Shown here: piece by piece, positions 25,655-34,671 of the stretch
Layout: every line of letters begins with the position of its first letter
How positions within the stretch are numbered: the stretch's first letter is position 1
Source of the DNA: an uncultured Pseudomonadota bacterium
Lineage (GTDB): Bacteria; Pseudomonadota; Gammaproteobacteria; Steroidobacterales; Steroidobacteraceae
Direction: 5' to 3'
DNA: 52,602 nucleotides
Assembly: GCA_903884105.1 (NCBI GenBank)
Contig: CAISDJ010000028.1
Coordinates: 1 to 52,602 of the forward strand
The notes under the pieces: model-generated
Databases searched by the model: none
What the model saw: the letters and a program-made list of their open reading frames with translations, nothing else
What the model was told of the DNA's origin: nothing
Made by a program: the position numbers and the translations under genes

Positions 25655-26712
25655 CCATCGCCGACCAGTTCAGCGCCCTGCGCCAGCGTTTGCCGGGCAG
25701 CGCCCGCGCGACGGACGAGGAGGAGCGGCTGCTGCAGTTGTTCCGTAATCGCGCCGAGCTCAAGAAGGAGTACACCGGCCTGCAGGACGAGCGCCACGCG
25801 CTGCTCGAAAAATTGAAGAAGCAGGAAGCCGCAACGCAGCGCGTGCGCGAACAGACCGAGAAACTCGAGAAGTATCTCGGGACTCCTGATGTAGGGATGC
25901 AGTCACTCGCCTATTTCCAGCTCAAGGGTCTCTGGGGCGTGTGTGCCGAAAAGTTGTCGCGCTTTTCCGAGGAGCTGCGCAGGCAGCAGGAAGAGCGGGA
26001 ACGCCGCAGGCAAATGATCGAATTCGACCAGGCTAGGCGTACCCGGCTCGCCAACGCCGATCGCCGGCTACTAGAACTGCAGTCTGCCGCCAGTACGCTC
26101 GAGGCGCGGGTGCGGTCCCTCGAAATAAGCCATGACGCGCTGCGCGGCTTCTGGCACTCCTTCAAACGGCGGGCGCTGGCAGAAAAGATTGGCGGCGTGC
26201 GCATGCAATGGGATGTCGCGGCCACGGCGGTGACGGACGCCTCCGATGAACGCGCGCAGGTCGAGTCCGAGCCGGCGCCGGGCTTTCCAGGGATTTCAGG
26301 GGAAGGCCGCAGGGCGGTCAATACTGCAGTCATTGCCTATGCGCAACAGCTCGTTGGCCAGTTGTCCGAGGGCGGCCTCGCGATGCTTGCCAAGGAGACA
26401 ACGGTCAAGCGCGTCTACGACGTGCAGTATGGTTCGCAGGAGCAAAGCCTGCGGCTGATGTCGCTGGTGAGGGCGGCGCTCAAGGCGCTGGCGGATGACA
26501 AGGAAGACCTTGTCGCGTTGAAGGCACGAATAGGTGCGTTGCGCAGCGCCGCGGTGTATCGAGGCGCTGCGGATACGGTGCCGCTGACCGACTCCATCGG
26601 CTTGCTGCCCGTACCTGCCGCGCCGGTCTCTGACCTTGAATCGACGGTTAGCACGGGAATCAACGTGCTGGTCGACGACTTTTGGGACCTCTACAAAGCG
26701 CTGCTGGCTTGA
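25651..26712 (+). CDS. Coiled-coil protein of unknown function
   Basis: A 353-residue protein with long stretches of charged heptads at residues about 20-75 (RNRAELKKEYTGLQDERHAL) and 100-160 (EELRRQQEERERRRQM). The C-terminal part from 215 on is less charged and ends in NVLVDDFWDLYKALLA. No enzymatic motif, signal sequence or membrane helix is seen. It is translationally coupled to the DUF1249 gene and convergent with prc. I do not recognise a family; a structural or scaffolding role is only a guess. Confidence 0.7.
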   Translation: MTIADQFSALRQRLPGSARATDEEERLLQLFRNRAELKKEYTGLQDERHALLEKLKKQEAATQRVREQTEKLEKYLGTPDVGMQSLAYFQLKGLWGVCAEKLSRFSEELRRQQEERERRRQMIEFDQARRTRLANADRRLLELQSAASTLEARVRSLEISHDALRGFWHSFKRRALAEKIGGVRMQWDVAATAVTDASDERAQVESEPAPGFPGISGEGRRAVNTAVIAYAQQLVGQLSEGGLAMLAKETTVKRVYDVQYGSQEQSLRLMSLVRAALKALADDKEDLVALKARIGALRSAAVYRGAADTVPLTDSIGLLPVPAAPVSDLESTVSTGINVLVDDFWDLYKALLA

Positions 26713-26740
26713 GGCCGGATGCCGCGGCCCGAGTTCCCGC

Positions 26741-28921
26741 TCAACGAGCGGGAACTGCTGCCTTCGAAACGTAGCGCCCGCCCAAGCTCTGCAGGTCACC
26801 CACGATCTGCGTCGCTTCAGTCAACAAAGCATCGCGCGGGTCCTCGGCAGGAACCGCATCCAGCTTGGCGACCGCAGCGAGGCCCAGGGCCTGACGACGG
26901 GCATTCTCCCGAGCCAAGCGTGCCATCTGCAAGGCCTCACGCTCGGCGATGCGCGTTTTCAGGTTGAGCGAGACGGACTTTTCCGCGCGCTCATGCTCGT
27001 AGGCTTCGATCTCATGGACGAGGAACTGGAAGTCCGCGTCCTTGGCGATACGCTGGTCGTGTTCGGTGGACAGTTGCGAAAATGCCTGCTTGAAATTGGC
27101 GTCCTTGCCGAAGGTGGCGGGGCGGATGCGGTCCCAGGGAAGGGCGCTTTCGCGGGTACTCTCACCCACTTCCTCGGTGCTGATCGCCGAAGGCAACTGG
27201 ATGTCCGGTAACACGCCACGGTGCTGGGTGCTTTCGCCCGTCACGCGGTAGAACTTGCCGATCGTCACCGTCAGTTGTCCGAAGCCGGGTTCGTTGCCGA
27301 GCGCATATCGGTCGAGCGGGTACAGGTTCTGCACTGTGCCTTTGCCGTACGTCTGCTGGCCGACCACGATGCCGCGGCCGTAGTCCTGGATGGCAGCGGC
27401 GAAAATTTCGGACGCTGACGCGCTGAACCGGTCCACGAGCACCGCCATCGGACCATCCCATGCCACGTCGGGCTCTGGATCGTCCAGAACTTCAATGCGA
27501 CCGCCGGTTTCCCTGAGCTGGACTACGGGGCCGGATGGAATGAACAGGCCGGTGAGGCCCTGGGCTTCGGTGAGATGACCACCGCCGTTGCCACGCAGGT
27601 CCATGACGAGTCCGTCGATCTTTTCCTTCTTCAGCTCCTCGATGAGCCGGCGGACGTCCTTGGTGGTGCTCTTGTAGTCCTTGTCACCGTTCGAGCGGGC
27701 GTCAAAGTCCTGGTAGAAGCTCGGCACGTTGATCACGCCGATGGTCAGCTCACGGTCGCCGTGCTTGATCTTGCGAACTTCCTTCTTGGCGGCCTGGCCT
27801 TCCAGCGTCACCTTGTTGCGGGTGAATTCGATGACTTTCTCGCCCGAGCCGGGCGCCGCCCCGGCGGGAAGGACCTGCAAGCGAACGAGGGTGTTCACCT
27901 TGCCGCGGATGATCTGCACGACGTCGTCTAGACGCCAGCCAATGACATCGACCAGCTTGCCGTCCTTGCCTTCGCCGACACTGATGATGCGGTCGTTGAT
28001 GCTGAGCTGGCCACTGATGGCCGCCGGGCCACCGGGCAGCACGTTCAGCACGGTGACATAGTCATCGACAAGCTGCAGCGAGGCACCGATGCCTTCGTAC
28101 GACAGGCTCATCTGAATCTTGTATTCCTCGGAGTTGCGCGGCGAGAAATAGCTCGAGTGCGGATCGAAGACGTGCACGAAGGAGTTCATGAACACTTCGA
28201 ATGCATCGTCCGTCGTAACTTGGTCGGTCCGCTTGATGACGCGGTCGTAGCGGGTCTTGAGCAGCTCACGGGCTTCGGCCCAGGTCTTGTCGGTGAGCAG
28301 GAGCGACAGGGCATCATTCTTGATCCGCTTGCGCCAGATCTCGTCCAGTTCAGCCTTGGAGGCGGCCCACGGGGCCTTGGCGCGGTCGAACTCGAAGGTT
28401 TCCTGCACCGAAAAATCCGGCTCTGTTTGCAGCAGCTTCAGGGCGTAGTCCATGCGCTCGCGATTGCGCGTCTGGAAGCGGTTGAAGATCGCAAAGGCCG
28501 GCTCGACGTTACCGGATAGCAAGGCATCGTCGAGCTGGTAGCGGAACCGCTCAAACTCGGCGACATCGCTGGCAAGGAAATAGCTGCGGGAGGCGTCCAG
28601 GGCTTCGAAGTATCGGTCAAGCACCAGCGAGGACACGGGATCGTTCACAGGTGACTGGCGGTAGTGCGACCGCTCCATCACGTTGCTGACCAGTTTGGCG
28701 ACCCGGCGCTGACGGTCAGTCGGCTCAAGGCCCGTGGTGGCGGCCGCCTCGGCCGTGGAGACAGGTGCCGGCGCCGTGCCCGCCAGGATCGCGCTCAGCA
28801 GGACGGCAAGGGCCGCGAGGGCCAGGAATGGCTTTGACAGCCGGTCCAGCAGTGAACGCCGGCGCGGCCCGGTGGCTGGGGTCGCGGCTTGTGCGTCGCT
28901 ATGGGAATCCGGCTGATACAC
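26741..28921 (-). CDS. prc: Carboxy-terminal (tail-specific) protease Prc
   Basis: A 726-residue periplasmic S41 protease. An N-terminal segment at about 30-48 is the signal/anchor. A PDZ domain lies at about 235-330 (YEGIGASLQLVDDYVTVLNVLPGGPA). The protease core contains VDRFSASASEIFA, with the catalytic serine near residue 502, and TYGKGTVQNL, with the lysine near residue 525. The C-terminal DUF3340 region covers about 580-700. The size and domain order match the E. coli Tsp class rather than the short CtpA class. It removes C-terminal peptides from lipoproteins and penicillin-binding proteins and degrades peptidoglycan hydrolases in other species. Confidence 0.95.
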   Translation of the reverse strand: MYQPDSHSDAQAATPATGPRRRSLLDRLSKPFLALAALAVLLSAILAGTAPAPVSTAEAAATTGLEPTDRQRRVAKLVSNVMERSHYRQSPVNDPVSSLVLDRYFEALDASRSYFLASDVAEFERFRYQLDDALLSGNVEPAFAIFNRFQTRNRERMDYALKLLQTEPDFSVQETFEFDRAKAPWAASKAELDEIWRKRIKNDALSLLLTDKTWAEARELLKTRYDRVIKRTDQVTTDDAFEVFMNSFVHVFDPHSSYFSPRNSEEYKIQMSLSYEGIGASLQLVDDYVTVLNVLPGGPAAISGQLSINDRIISVGEGKDGKLVDVIGWRLDDVVQIIRGKVNTLVRLQVLPAGAAPGSGEKVIEFTRNKVTLEGQAAKKEVRKIKHGDRELTIGVINVPSFYQDFDARSNGDKDYKSTTKDVRRLIEELKKEKIDGLVMDLRGNGGGHLTEAQGLTGLFIPSGPVVQLRETGGRIEVLDDPEPDVAWDGPMAVLVDRFSASASEIFAAAIQDYGRGIVVGQQTYGKGTVQNLYPLDRYALGNEPGFGQLTVTIGKFYRVTGESTQHRGVLPDIQLPSAISTEEVGESTRESALPWDRIRPATFGKDANFKQAFSQLSTEHDQRIAKDADFQFLVHEIEAYEHERAEKSVSLNLKTRIAEREALQMARLARENARRQALGLAAVAKLDAVPAEDPRDALLTEATQIVGDLQSLGGRYVSKAAVPAR

Positions 28922-29094
28922 TGTGCTGCCTCCATCTTCCGGACCGGCTAGGCGGCCTGGAAGTGAACTCGAAACGCGATACTGCCCCGTAGGCTAGAGA
29001 GACGGCCCGTGCCGATCAAGTGCTACGGCTCATTTAGTTGGTAGTTGCTTGAGTTGGCTGGCCCATTTCGCCTCACCAACCGCTGGAGTCCGCC

Positions 29095-29385
29095 GTGCGG
29101 CCACTCGCCGTCCTCATTGCCATCGTCTTCGGATCGTCCGCCGCAATCAGCTTCGGACTGCTTTCGACGCTGATTGTTTTCTTTTTTCTCAGGAACAAGC
29201 ACGCGGAGATTGCGACCGAGCTGCCGCAGTTGCTGCTAAGCAGTGCAGTCGTCCTGGTGATGACCGCGTCGGCGGGAGCGAGTCTCTACTCGTCGCTCAG
29301 GTCGCTCCGTTGGCGAGGCCTGGCGTTCGGCGCTATGTGCCTGATTATGCTTGGGGGCGGTCTGATCCTCTGGCCGCAGGCCTAG
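29095..29385 (+). CDS. Small three-helix membrane protein, unknown
   Basis: A 96-residue protein with three hydrophobic segments (about 5-32, 45-66 and 74-92) and little else. GTG at 29095 follows GGAG at 29083-29086. It resembles many uncharacterised inner-membrane proteins and I can name no family. It stands alone, in the opposite orientation to its neighbours on both sides. Confidence 0.6.
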   Translation: MRPLAVLIAIVFGSSAAISFGLLSTLIVFFFLRNKHAEIATELPQLLLSSAVVLVMTASAGASLYSSLRSLRWRGLAFGAMCLIMLGGGLILWPQA

Positions 29386-29402
29386 GCGGCAGACGCGGTT
29401 AA

Positions 29403-29663
29403 TCACCGCCGATTGATCCTTTCCCAAGCGTTGGTCTTCTTGAAGGTACCTCTGTTGTACGGGTCGAACCCTGCCGAGCCTGGCTTGGCTCCGGCCGGTG
29501 GGCGAGCTTTGGACACGACAGCCCTTAACCCTGTGCTCAGAGCGGCATGTGTCCCGGTCGCTTCCGCGAGTTGATCGCGCTGGAGGCGCTGGACAACCGA
29601 GGGATGGGTAGGCGGGTCATCCATGTCTTCTGGCCGGATGCCAAAAAGCTTTGCGAGAATCAT
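29403..29663 (-). CDS. Small soluble hypothetical protein
   Basis: An 86-residue protein starting at ATG 29663 behind a GGGGAAG site, with the frame continuing further upstream without support. It opens with ILAKLFGIRPEDMDDPPTHP and has a basic C-terminus with AGFDPYNRGTFKKTNAWER, a pattern reminiscent of uncharacterised DPYN-containing small proteins. There is no signal or membrane segment. The function is unknown. Confidence 0.5.
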   Translation of the reverse strand: MILAKLFGIRPEDMDDPPTHPSVVQRLQRDQLAEATGTHAALSTGLRAVVSKARPPAGAKPGSAGFDPYNRGTFKKTNAWERINRR

Positions 29664-29800
29664 GATCGACTTCCCCGTGAACGTGTCGGAACCCAAGCCA
29701 GCGTCAGCGCGGTTGCACGCTTCTCTTTGGAAGTGATGCGCTGGCAGATGCCCGTAATTTAGACAGTCGTCGCGCGCGAAACCGTGACTGCGGTCACGTC

Positions 29801-30193
29801 TCACAGCTTGATAGTCGGCTCCCGACGTTCCCTGGTTGCGTCCGCTGGCGCCGGCCGGTCAGCTTCTCTCTGAACTTGGGCTTCGCCTGCGGGAGGCCTG
29901 CTGAAATCCCGGAAAACGAGCCTGGCCAGCTGGACGAGGACGTAGGGTCCAAGCGCCAGGACCCAGGTTTGCGGTGTCCTTGCCAAGTCCCGGAAGTAGT
30001 CCCCGTAGAACGATCCCAGATGCCCGCCACCACCGTAGGTTCCGAGAAGCAGGCTACCAGTGAAATAGATCACCGCGGGCAGCACGAGCAGCCCGAACGC
30101 GATCAGGCCGACCGCCAGCCGGATTTCGAATCGCCGAGCGTGGTTGCGGGGGGCAAGGCTCGATGAGAGGTCGCCGGAAATGGCCATTCGCAT
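29801..30193 (-). CDS. Two-helix membrane protein, unknown
   Basis: A 130-residue protein with hydrophobic segments at about 24-48 and 78-92, joined by a glycine-rich loop (GTYGGGGHLGSFYGDYF). Similar loop and helix layouts occur in uncharacterised xanthomonad proteins, as far as I recall. The C-terminus is charged and ends in the cytoplasm. It lies 137 bases upstream of, and divergent from, the dehydrogenase gene. The function is unknown. Confidence 0.6.
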   Translation of the reverse strand: MRMAISGDLSSSLAPRNHARRFEIRLAVGLIAFGLLVLPAVIYFTGSLLLGTYGGGGHLGSFYGDYFRDLARTPQTWVLALGPYVLVQLARLVFRDFSRPPAGEAQVQREADRPAPADATRERREPTIKL

Positions 30194-30331
30194 CCTGGTT
30201 CAGGCAAGGGGACGATTTTCGGACTTGCAGCATCTTGGCTGCGCGCTTTCGCCATCGCAAGTGCGGCAGTCCCGAAGCACCGCTATGATCCTGCGCCACT
30301 TCCTCGAAAGTGAGACCCCAAGGATACTTTC

Positions 30332-31306
30332 ATGACAGTTTCCGCTCGTACTCCTGCCGAATTGCGCACCGCTGTTGTCGGGGTGGGTTATCTCGGTCGC
30401 TTCCATGCCCAGAAGTACGCCACCGTCGCTGGAAGTCGGCTGGTCGGAGTGGTGGATGCGAGCGTCGAGACCGCCCAGCGGGTCGGTGCCGAACTGGGTG
30501 TACCGGGATACAGCGACTTTCGCGAATTGCTGGGCAAAGTCGACGCCGTCAGTATCGCGGTGCCGACGCTCCTTCATTACAGCGTGGCCCGGACCTTCCT
30601 CGAAGAGGGGGTCCATGTCCTGGTGGAGAAGCCCATCACGACCACCGTGGCCGAAGCGCAGGAGTTGGTTGATCTCGCGACTGCCGCCGGGCTGGTGCTG
30701 CAAGTAGGCCATCTCGAGCGCTTCAATCCTGCGATCCTTGCGGCTGAAGCGCGCCTGGGCAAACCGCGCTTCGTCGAGTCCCATCGCCTCGCGCCCTTCA
30801 AGCAGCGGGGCACGGATGTCAGCGTCGTGCTCGACCTCATGATTCACGACATCGACTTGATCCAGACGCTGGTCGGGGCTCCGATCGAAAGCATTGATGC
30901 CGTCGGGTCTTCGGTGTTTTCAGATGACCTCGACATCGCAAACGCGCGGATCCGCTTTGTCGGCGGCTGCGTGGCCAATACCACCGCGAGCCGGGTCAGC
31001 CTGAAGCAGGAGCGCAAGCTCAGGATCTTCCAGGATGATGCGTATTTTTCGATTGACCTGCAGCAGAAGATCCTGACGGTGATCCGCAAGAAGGATGCTG
31101 CCACGCCAGTGGAATCGGCAGCGCAAGTCGCGATCGAAGAGCAATCCTTCGATCAGGGCGATGCGCTCAAGGTTGAGATCGAAGCATTCCTCCGCGCTGT
31201 CCGTGAGGGCTCGGCGCCAGTGGTCAGCGGTGAAGACGGACTGAGGGCGCTGGATACGGCAATCCGGATCGCCAAGCTCGTGCAGGACGGCAACGCCGCA
31301 GCTTGA
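30332..31306 (+). CDS. Gfo/Idh/MocA family oxidoreductase
   Basis: A 324-residue NAD(P)-dependent sugar dehydrogenase. The N-terminal Rossmann fold has VVGVGYLGRFHAQKY (residues about 13-27). The family signature VLVEKPITTTVAEAQELV contains the EKP motif with the cofactor-contacting lysine. The second conserved region is LMIHDIDLIQTL with its histidine. The C-terminal alpha/beta domain covers about 130-320. It is similar to members that act on UDP-sugars, but the substrate cannot be decided. It is convergent with the HEXXH gene and stands alone. Confidence 0.9.
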   Translation: MTVSARTPAELRTAVVGVGYLGRFHAQKYATVAGSRLVGVVDASVETAQRVGAELGVPGYSDFRELLGKVDAVSIAVPTLLHYSVARTFLEEGVHVLVEKPITTTVAEAQELVDLATAAGLVLQVGHLERFNPAILAAEARLGKPRFVESHRLAPFKQRGTDVSVVLDLMIHDIDLIQTLVGAPIESIDAVGSSVFSDDLDIANARIRFVGGCVANTTASRVSLKQERKLRIFQDDAYFSIDLQQKILTVIRKKDAATPVESAAQVAIEEQSFDQGDALKVEIEAFLRAVREGSAPVVSGEDGLRALDTAIRIAKLVQDGNAAA

Positions 31307-31319
31307 GCCCGTCTGGCGG

Positions 31320-32579
31320 CTACCTGCCGTCGATCAGTGCCGCTCGGTCGAGCGCGCGGACTGGCCTGCCTGCTGCCTTCGCGGCCAACGACTGGAATTG
31401 GCTCAGCGAGACTTCGCCGCGCTGCTGTGCGAGTTCCCTCGCAACGTCGTCGAGGCTTGCCTTGCCACGGGTTGCTTCTCTGATTTCGGTATCGACGGCA
31501 AGCATCACCGAAACGGCGCGGGCGGTTACCGCACCCGTCGAGGCACCCACGAACAGGTCGGGCGCCCGCTGTCCGCGCGCTCCCTGCAACGCCGTGGCTT
31601 CCTTGAACCGTCGCGCGCTGATGCCACCTGAGCGCCGCAACAGCTCGATGGAGTAATACTCCGCGAAGCCTTCGACGATCCAGTCGCTCGTGTCGTCCCC
31701 GCTGATGCCCATTGCCACATGGACCAGTTCGTGCAGCAGGGGGCTGGTGCGGTTTTCCGTCACCAGGGGCCTCTCAGAATGCAGGAACAGCGATGCCGGC
31801 CCGGACAAGCCACCTCGGAACATCGGTTCGCCGGCACGCACGATCAATACGCGCTTCGGGAAGGTCGGAAACAACGCCGTCACGTGCGGCAGATTCCAGT
31901 TCATGAACGCAAGCGTTTCCTGCCTGCGGGCGGCGTCGCCAGCCGGGGTCGCAACGAGGGCACTAAAGCCCGCGATGGCGGCCTGGCGCGAACCGATCTT
32001 GCCTGCGAGCATCCAGCCCGTCGGACGTTCGAACCGTCGTGAGGGGTCGTCGATGGCGTAGCGATGCGTGCCGCGGTCCGGATAGCGGGTCTGGATGGAC
32101 CAGCCGGTGGGGAGCGTGAAATGCAGCGTCGTTTCGGCATACAGGTTGGTTGATGCGAGGCTGCGGACCGGCGGGATCAGTCGATCTCCGCGGAACACCG
32201 CCCATTCGCCCGTCATGTAGGAGTCGTGCGTGCCGCCCTTCAGAACGTGATCGACCTTGAAATCGAAGGCAAGCGTGCCCTTGTCCAGCGGGGGGGTCCA
32301 CACCACGCTTGCAGGTCCTTTCTCCAGTTCGCCGGTCCCCGAGAAGTTGCGGTGGCGTTCAGGGTCAATGTTGAACGTGAGCCGGCTGGGCAGTTCAGGG
32401 CCGGTGAGTGTCAACGTGACATGGGCAATGCCGCTCTGCGGTCGCAATTCGACCTCGTAAGCGACTGAATAAGTCTTCCGCTTGCTGCTGGCTGCATCGG
32501 CCGGATGCATGGTTGCGATGCCAGCGCAGAGCAGCCACGCCAATCCCGCCATTCGCAACCACGAAGAGAGTCGATTCAT
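31320..32579 (-). CDS. Secreted gluzincin-like metalloprotein
   Basis: A 419-residue exported protein. The signal peptide covers residues 1-29 (cleavage near ADA). An N-terminal beta-rich domain to about 200 precedes a zinc-binding site, LLHELVHVAMG, with a downstream glutamate in WIVEGFAEYYS. This HEXXH plus 18-20 residue plus E arrangement is that of gluzincins such as the M1 and M61 aminopeptidases. The usual GAMEN motif is not evident, so assignment to M1 or M61 is only at clan level. A short heat-shock-protein fragment lies just upstream on the other strand. Confidence 0.7.
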   Translation of the reverse strand: MNRLSSWLRMAGLAWLLCAGIATMHPADAASSKRKTYSVAYEVELRPQSGIAHVTLTLTGPELPSRLTFNIDPERHRNFSGTGELEKGPASVVWTPPLDKGTLAFDFKVDHVLKGGTHDSYMTGEWAVFRGDRLIPPVRSLASTNLYAETTLHFTLPTGWSIQTRYPDRGTHRYAIDDPSRRFERPTGWMLAGKIGSRQAAIAGFSALVATPAGDAARRQETLAFMNWNLPHVTALFPTFPKRVLIVRAGEPMFRGGLSGPASLFLHSERPLVTENRTSPLLHELVHVAMGISGDDTSDWIVEGFAEYYSIELLRRSGGISARRFKEATALQGARGQRAPDLFVGASTGAVTARAVSVMLAVDTEIREATRGKASLDDVARELAQQRGEVSLSQFQSLAAKAAGRPVRALDRAALIDGR

Positions 32580-32662
32580 TGCAGGAGTCTATCAGCCGGC
32601 AAGTGCCTGTAGCGGGGCAGGGCGGTTGCGCTCTTGAAATTCAGGTCGCGGTCCCCTTGCCA

Positions 32663-32791
32663 CGATTCACGTTGCCGGACGCCGTTGACGCCGCCAGCGT
32701 CACGGCGCAGGGCGCCAACGGCGTGCTGGAGGTCGTCATCCCGAAGCAGCCGAACGCAGAGCCGCGACGGATCGCCATCGTTCCGGGTTGA
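32663..32791 (+). pseudogene. 3' fragment of a small heat-shock protein gene
   Basis: The last 42 codons of a frame read RFTLPDAVDAASVTAQGANG then VLEVVIPKQPNAEPRRIAIV and end at TGA. This matches the end of the alpha-crystallin domain and C-terminal tail of Hsp20 proteins. The first two-thirds of the gene are missing, and the sequence upstream belongs to the start of the secreted metalloprotein gene. It is therefore a truncated remnant. Confidence 0.7.
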
Positions 32792-32911
32792 CGCCAGGCC
32801 ACGTTTCCCACGACGAAGACGAGAGTACCTGCGACAGCGGTACTCCCGTTCGCTGCGATCCGTTGGCATTTGTTGGCGACAGCACCCCGATTTTCGACAA
32901 TAATCGTGACG

Positions 32912-33577
32912 ATGAACAACCCCGACTCGCTTGAGCATCTCTTCGAGAACAATCGTCGCTGGGCTGCCGATCAGCTGGCACGGGATCCGGAGTTCTTCAA
33001 CAAGCTGACCGGCATCCAGAAGCCGGACTATCTTTGGATCGGCTGTTCAGACAGCCGCGTGCCGGCAAACGAGATCACCGGGCTGCAGCCTGGCGAGGTC
33101 TTTGTCCACCGCAACATCGCGAATGTCGTGGTCCATGCGGACCTCAACTGCCTGTCCGTCCTGCAATTCGCCGTGGACCAGTTGCAGGTGCCCCATGTCA
33201 TCGTCTGCGGGCACTACGGCTGCGGTGGTGTACGGGCGGCCCTCGATGACCTGCGGCTGGGGTTGGCTGACAACTGGCTGAGGCACGTGCAAGACGTCCG
33301 CGAACACCACGGAGCCTTGCTCGACATGCTCAGCACACCGGATCTGCGTGCAGACCGGTTGTGCGAACTGAACGTGATTGAGCAGGTGCGCAATGTGTGC
33401 CGCACCACGATCGTGGGAGATGCGTGGGCGCGTGGCCAGAAGCTCGCGGTGCATGGCTGGGTTTATCGCCTGTCGGATGGCCGCATTCGCAACCTCGGCG
33501 TGACTGCGCGCTCGCCCGATGAATGCGAAAGCCGCTATTTCGAAGCCGTGAAGCGACTGGCCAACCACAAATCCTGA
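32912..33577 (+). CDS. can: Beta-class carbonic anhydrase
   Basis: A 221-residue cytoplasmic enzyme that interconverts CO2 and bicarbonate. The zinc ligands are in IGCSDSRVPA (Cys, with the catalytic Asp/Arg dyad) and VCGHYGCGGVR (His and Cys). The conserved FVHRNIANVV loop is present. ATG at 32912 begins NNPDSLEHLFENNRRWA, as in proteobacterial Can proteins; an upstream in-frame start would add 14 residues without similarity. It is monocistronic and complete. Confidence 0.95.
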   Translation: MNNPDSLEHLFENNRRWAADQLARDPEFFNKLTGIQKPDYLWIGCSDSRVPANEITGLQPGEVFVHRNIANVVVHADLNCLSVLQFAVDQLQVPHVIVCGHYGCGGVRAALDDLRLGLADNWLRHVQDVREHHGALLDMLSTPDLRADRLCELNVIEQVRNVCRTTIVGDAWARGQKLAVHGWVYRLSDGRIRNLGVTARSPDECESRYFEAVKRLANHKS

Positions 33578-33683
33578 ATGTCTCTGTGCAACGACAGGTT
33601 TCGGCCTTTCGTTGACACGCTCCGCTGCGCTGTGTATTTACCTTTTGCACATCGTTACTGAAAGCGTCGAGGAGGATTGACCC

Positions 33684-34202
33684 ATGGCATTGTGGAAAGA
33701 CCCGGCCCCAGCTCCGCAGCCGATTGCGGTGCCGCCGCCCCCCAAGGACCTGTTCCCGAAAGATCCGGAAAAAATGGCCGCCCACGCCGCACAGCAGGAG
33801 TCACCCCGTCGCATGAACCAGAAAGCCGACGCCAAGGAATCCGTCATTGCCGCCGACCTTATGATCGAAGGCAAGATCGAGGGATCCGGGCACATCCGCA
33901 TCGCCGGTTCCTTCAAGGGCGATGTCAACGTCCAGGGGAATCTGACCATTGAGCACGGCGCCCGCGTCACGGGCCAGGTCCGTGCCAGCACGGTGGTGAT
34001 CGGGGGTACGCTGCAGGGCAATATCGAAGCGGCTGCGCGAGTCGAGCTGCTCGAAACCGGCATCGTCGAAGGCGACGTCAAGGCGGGTTCGCTTACCGTG
34101 GCGGCCGGTTCGCGCATGCGCGGTCAGGTTGCGTTCGGCTGGGACGAGAAAGCCGTGAAGGCTTCCGGGCTTGCAAGTGCTGGAGGCGGGTCCGCCGCAT
34201 GA
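33684..34202 (+). CDS. Bactofilin
   Basis: A 172-residue polymer-forming cytoskeletal protein. A proline-rich disordered N-terminus (1-50) precedes the right-handed beta-helix core at about 53-150, with repeating turns such as IAADLMIEGKIEGSGHIRIAG and GTLQGNIEAAARVELLETG. Bactofilins form filaments near the membrane and often recruit cell-wall enzymes. A GAGGATTGACCC ribosome site precedes ATG 33684. It overlaps the zinc-ribbon gene by four bases. Confidence 0.92.
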   Translation: MALWKDPAPAPQPIAVPPPPKDLFPKDPEKMAAHAAQQESPRRMNQKADAKESVIAADLMIEGKIEGSGHIRIAGSFKGDVNVQGNLTIEHGARVTGQVRASTVVIGGTLQGNIEAAARVELLETGIVEGDVKAGSLTVAAGSRMRGQVAFGWDEKAVKASGLASAGGGSAA

Positions 34203-34555
34203 TGAGCACCGGGCGCTTCGCAGCGCCAGGCAAGACCCGGATCTGTCCGCACTGCAAGGCGACCATCCTCGATAGCGCCAGCGTCTGCCCAGCCTGCAAC
34301 CACCATCTCCGGTTCGACCCGGTGGCGCAGGCTGAGCGACGTGCGCAAGCCACGATGGTGCCTCTCAAGGTGGAGGGTACCCTTCGTCACCAGGAGGGTG
34401 CCGATCCATGGGAGTACTCTGTCGTGATCGTGGTGCGCAATGAAAGGGGCGAGGAGATCGCTCGCAAGGTGGTCGGTGTAGGGGCCATAGACAAAGGGGA
34501 GCAACGCACGTTCTCCCTCGCCGTCGAAGTTTTCAAGGGCACGGGCGCGAAGTAG
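34199..34555 (+). CDS. Zinc-ribbon protein coupled to bactofilin
   Basis: A 118-residue protein with a CPHC...CPAC zinc ribbon (residues about 16-34: RICPHCKATI, VCPACNHH), followed by a beta-rich domain (PLKVEGTLRHQEGADPWEYSVVIVVRNERGEEI). Its start overlaps the bactofilin stop, so it may act with the filament. I can assign no characterised family. It has no membrane segment. Confidence 0.75.
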   Translation: MMSTGRFAAPGKTRICPHCKATILDSASVCPACNHHLRFDPVAQAERRAQATMVPLKVEGTLRHQEGADPWEYSVVIVVRNERGEEIARKVVGVGAIDKGEQRTFSLAVEVFKGTGAK

Positions 34556-34671
34556 GCGGCCGAAAGCCAGGCGCGGTCTCGGTGGCTCTGTGCGCTCGAA
34601 GACGCAACCGGATGCCTCCTATCCGTTAGGATAGGGATGACCGCAGCGGGCGGTTCGTCGGAGATCCCTTC

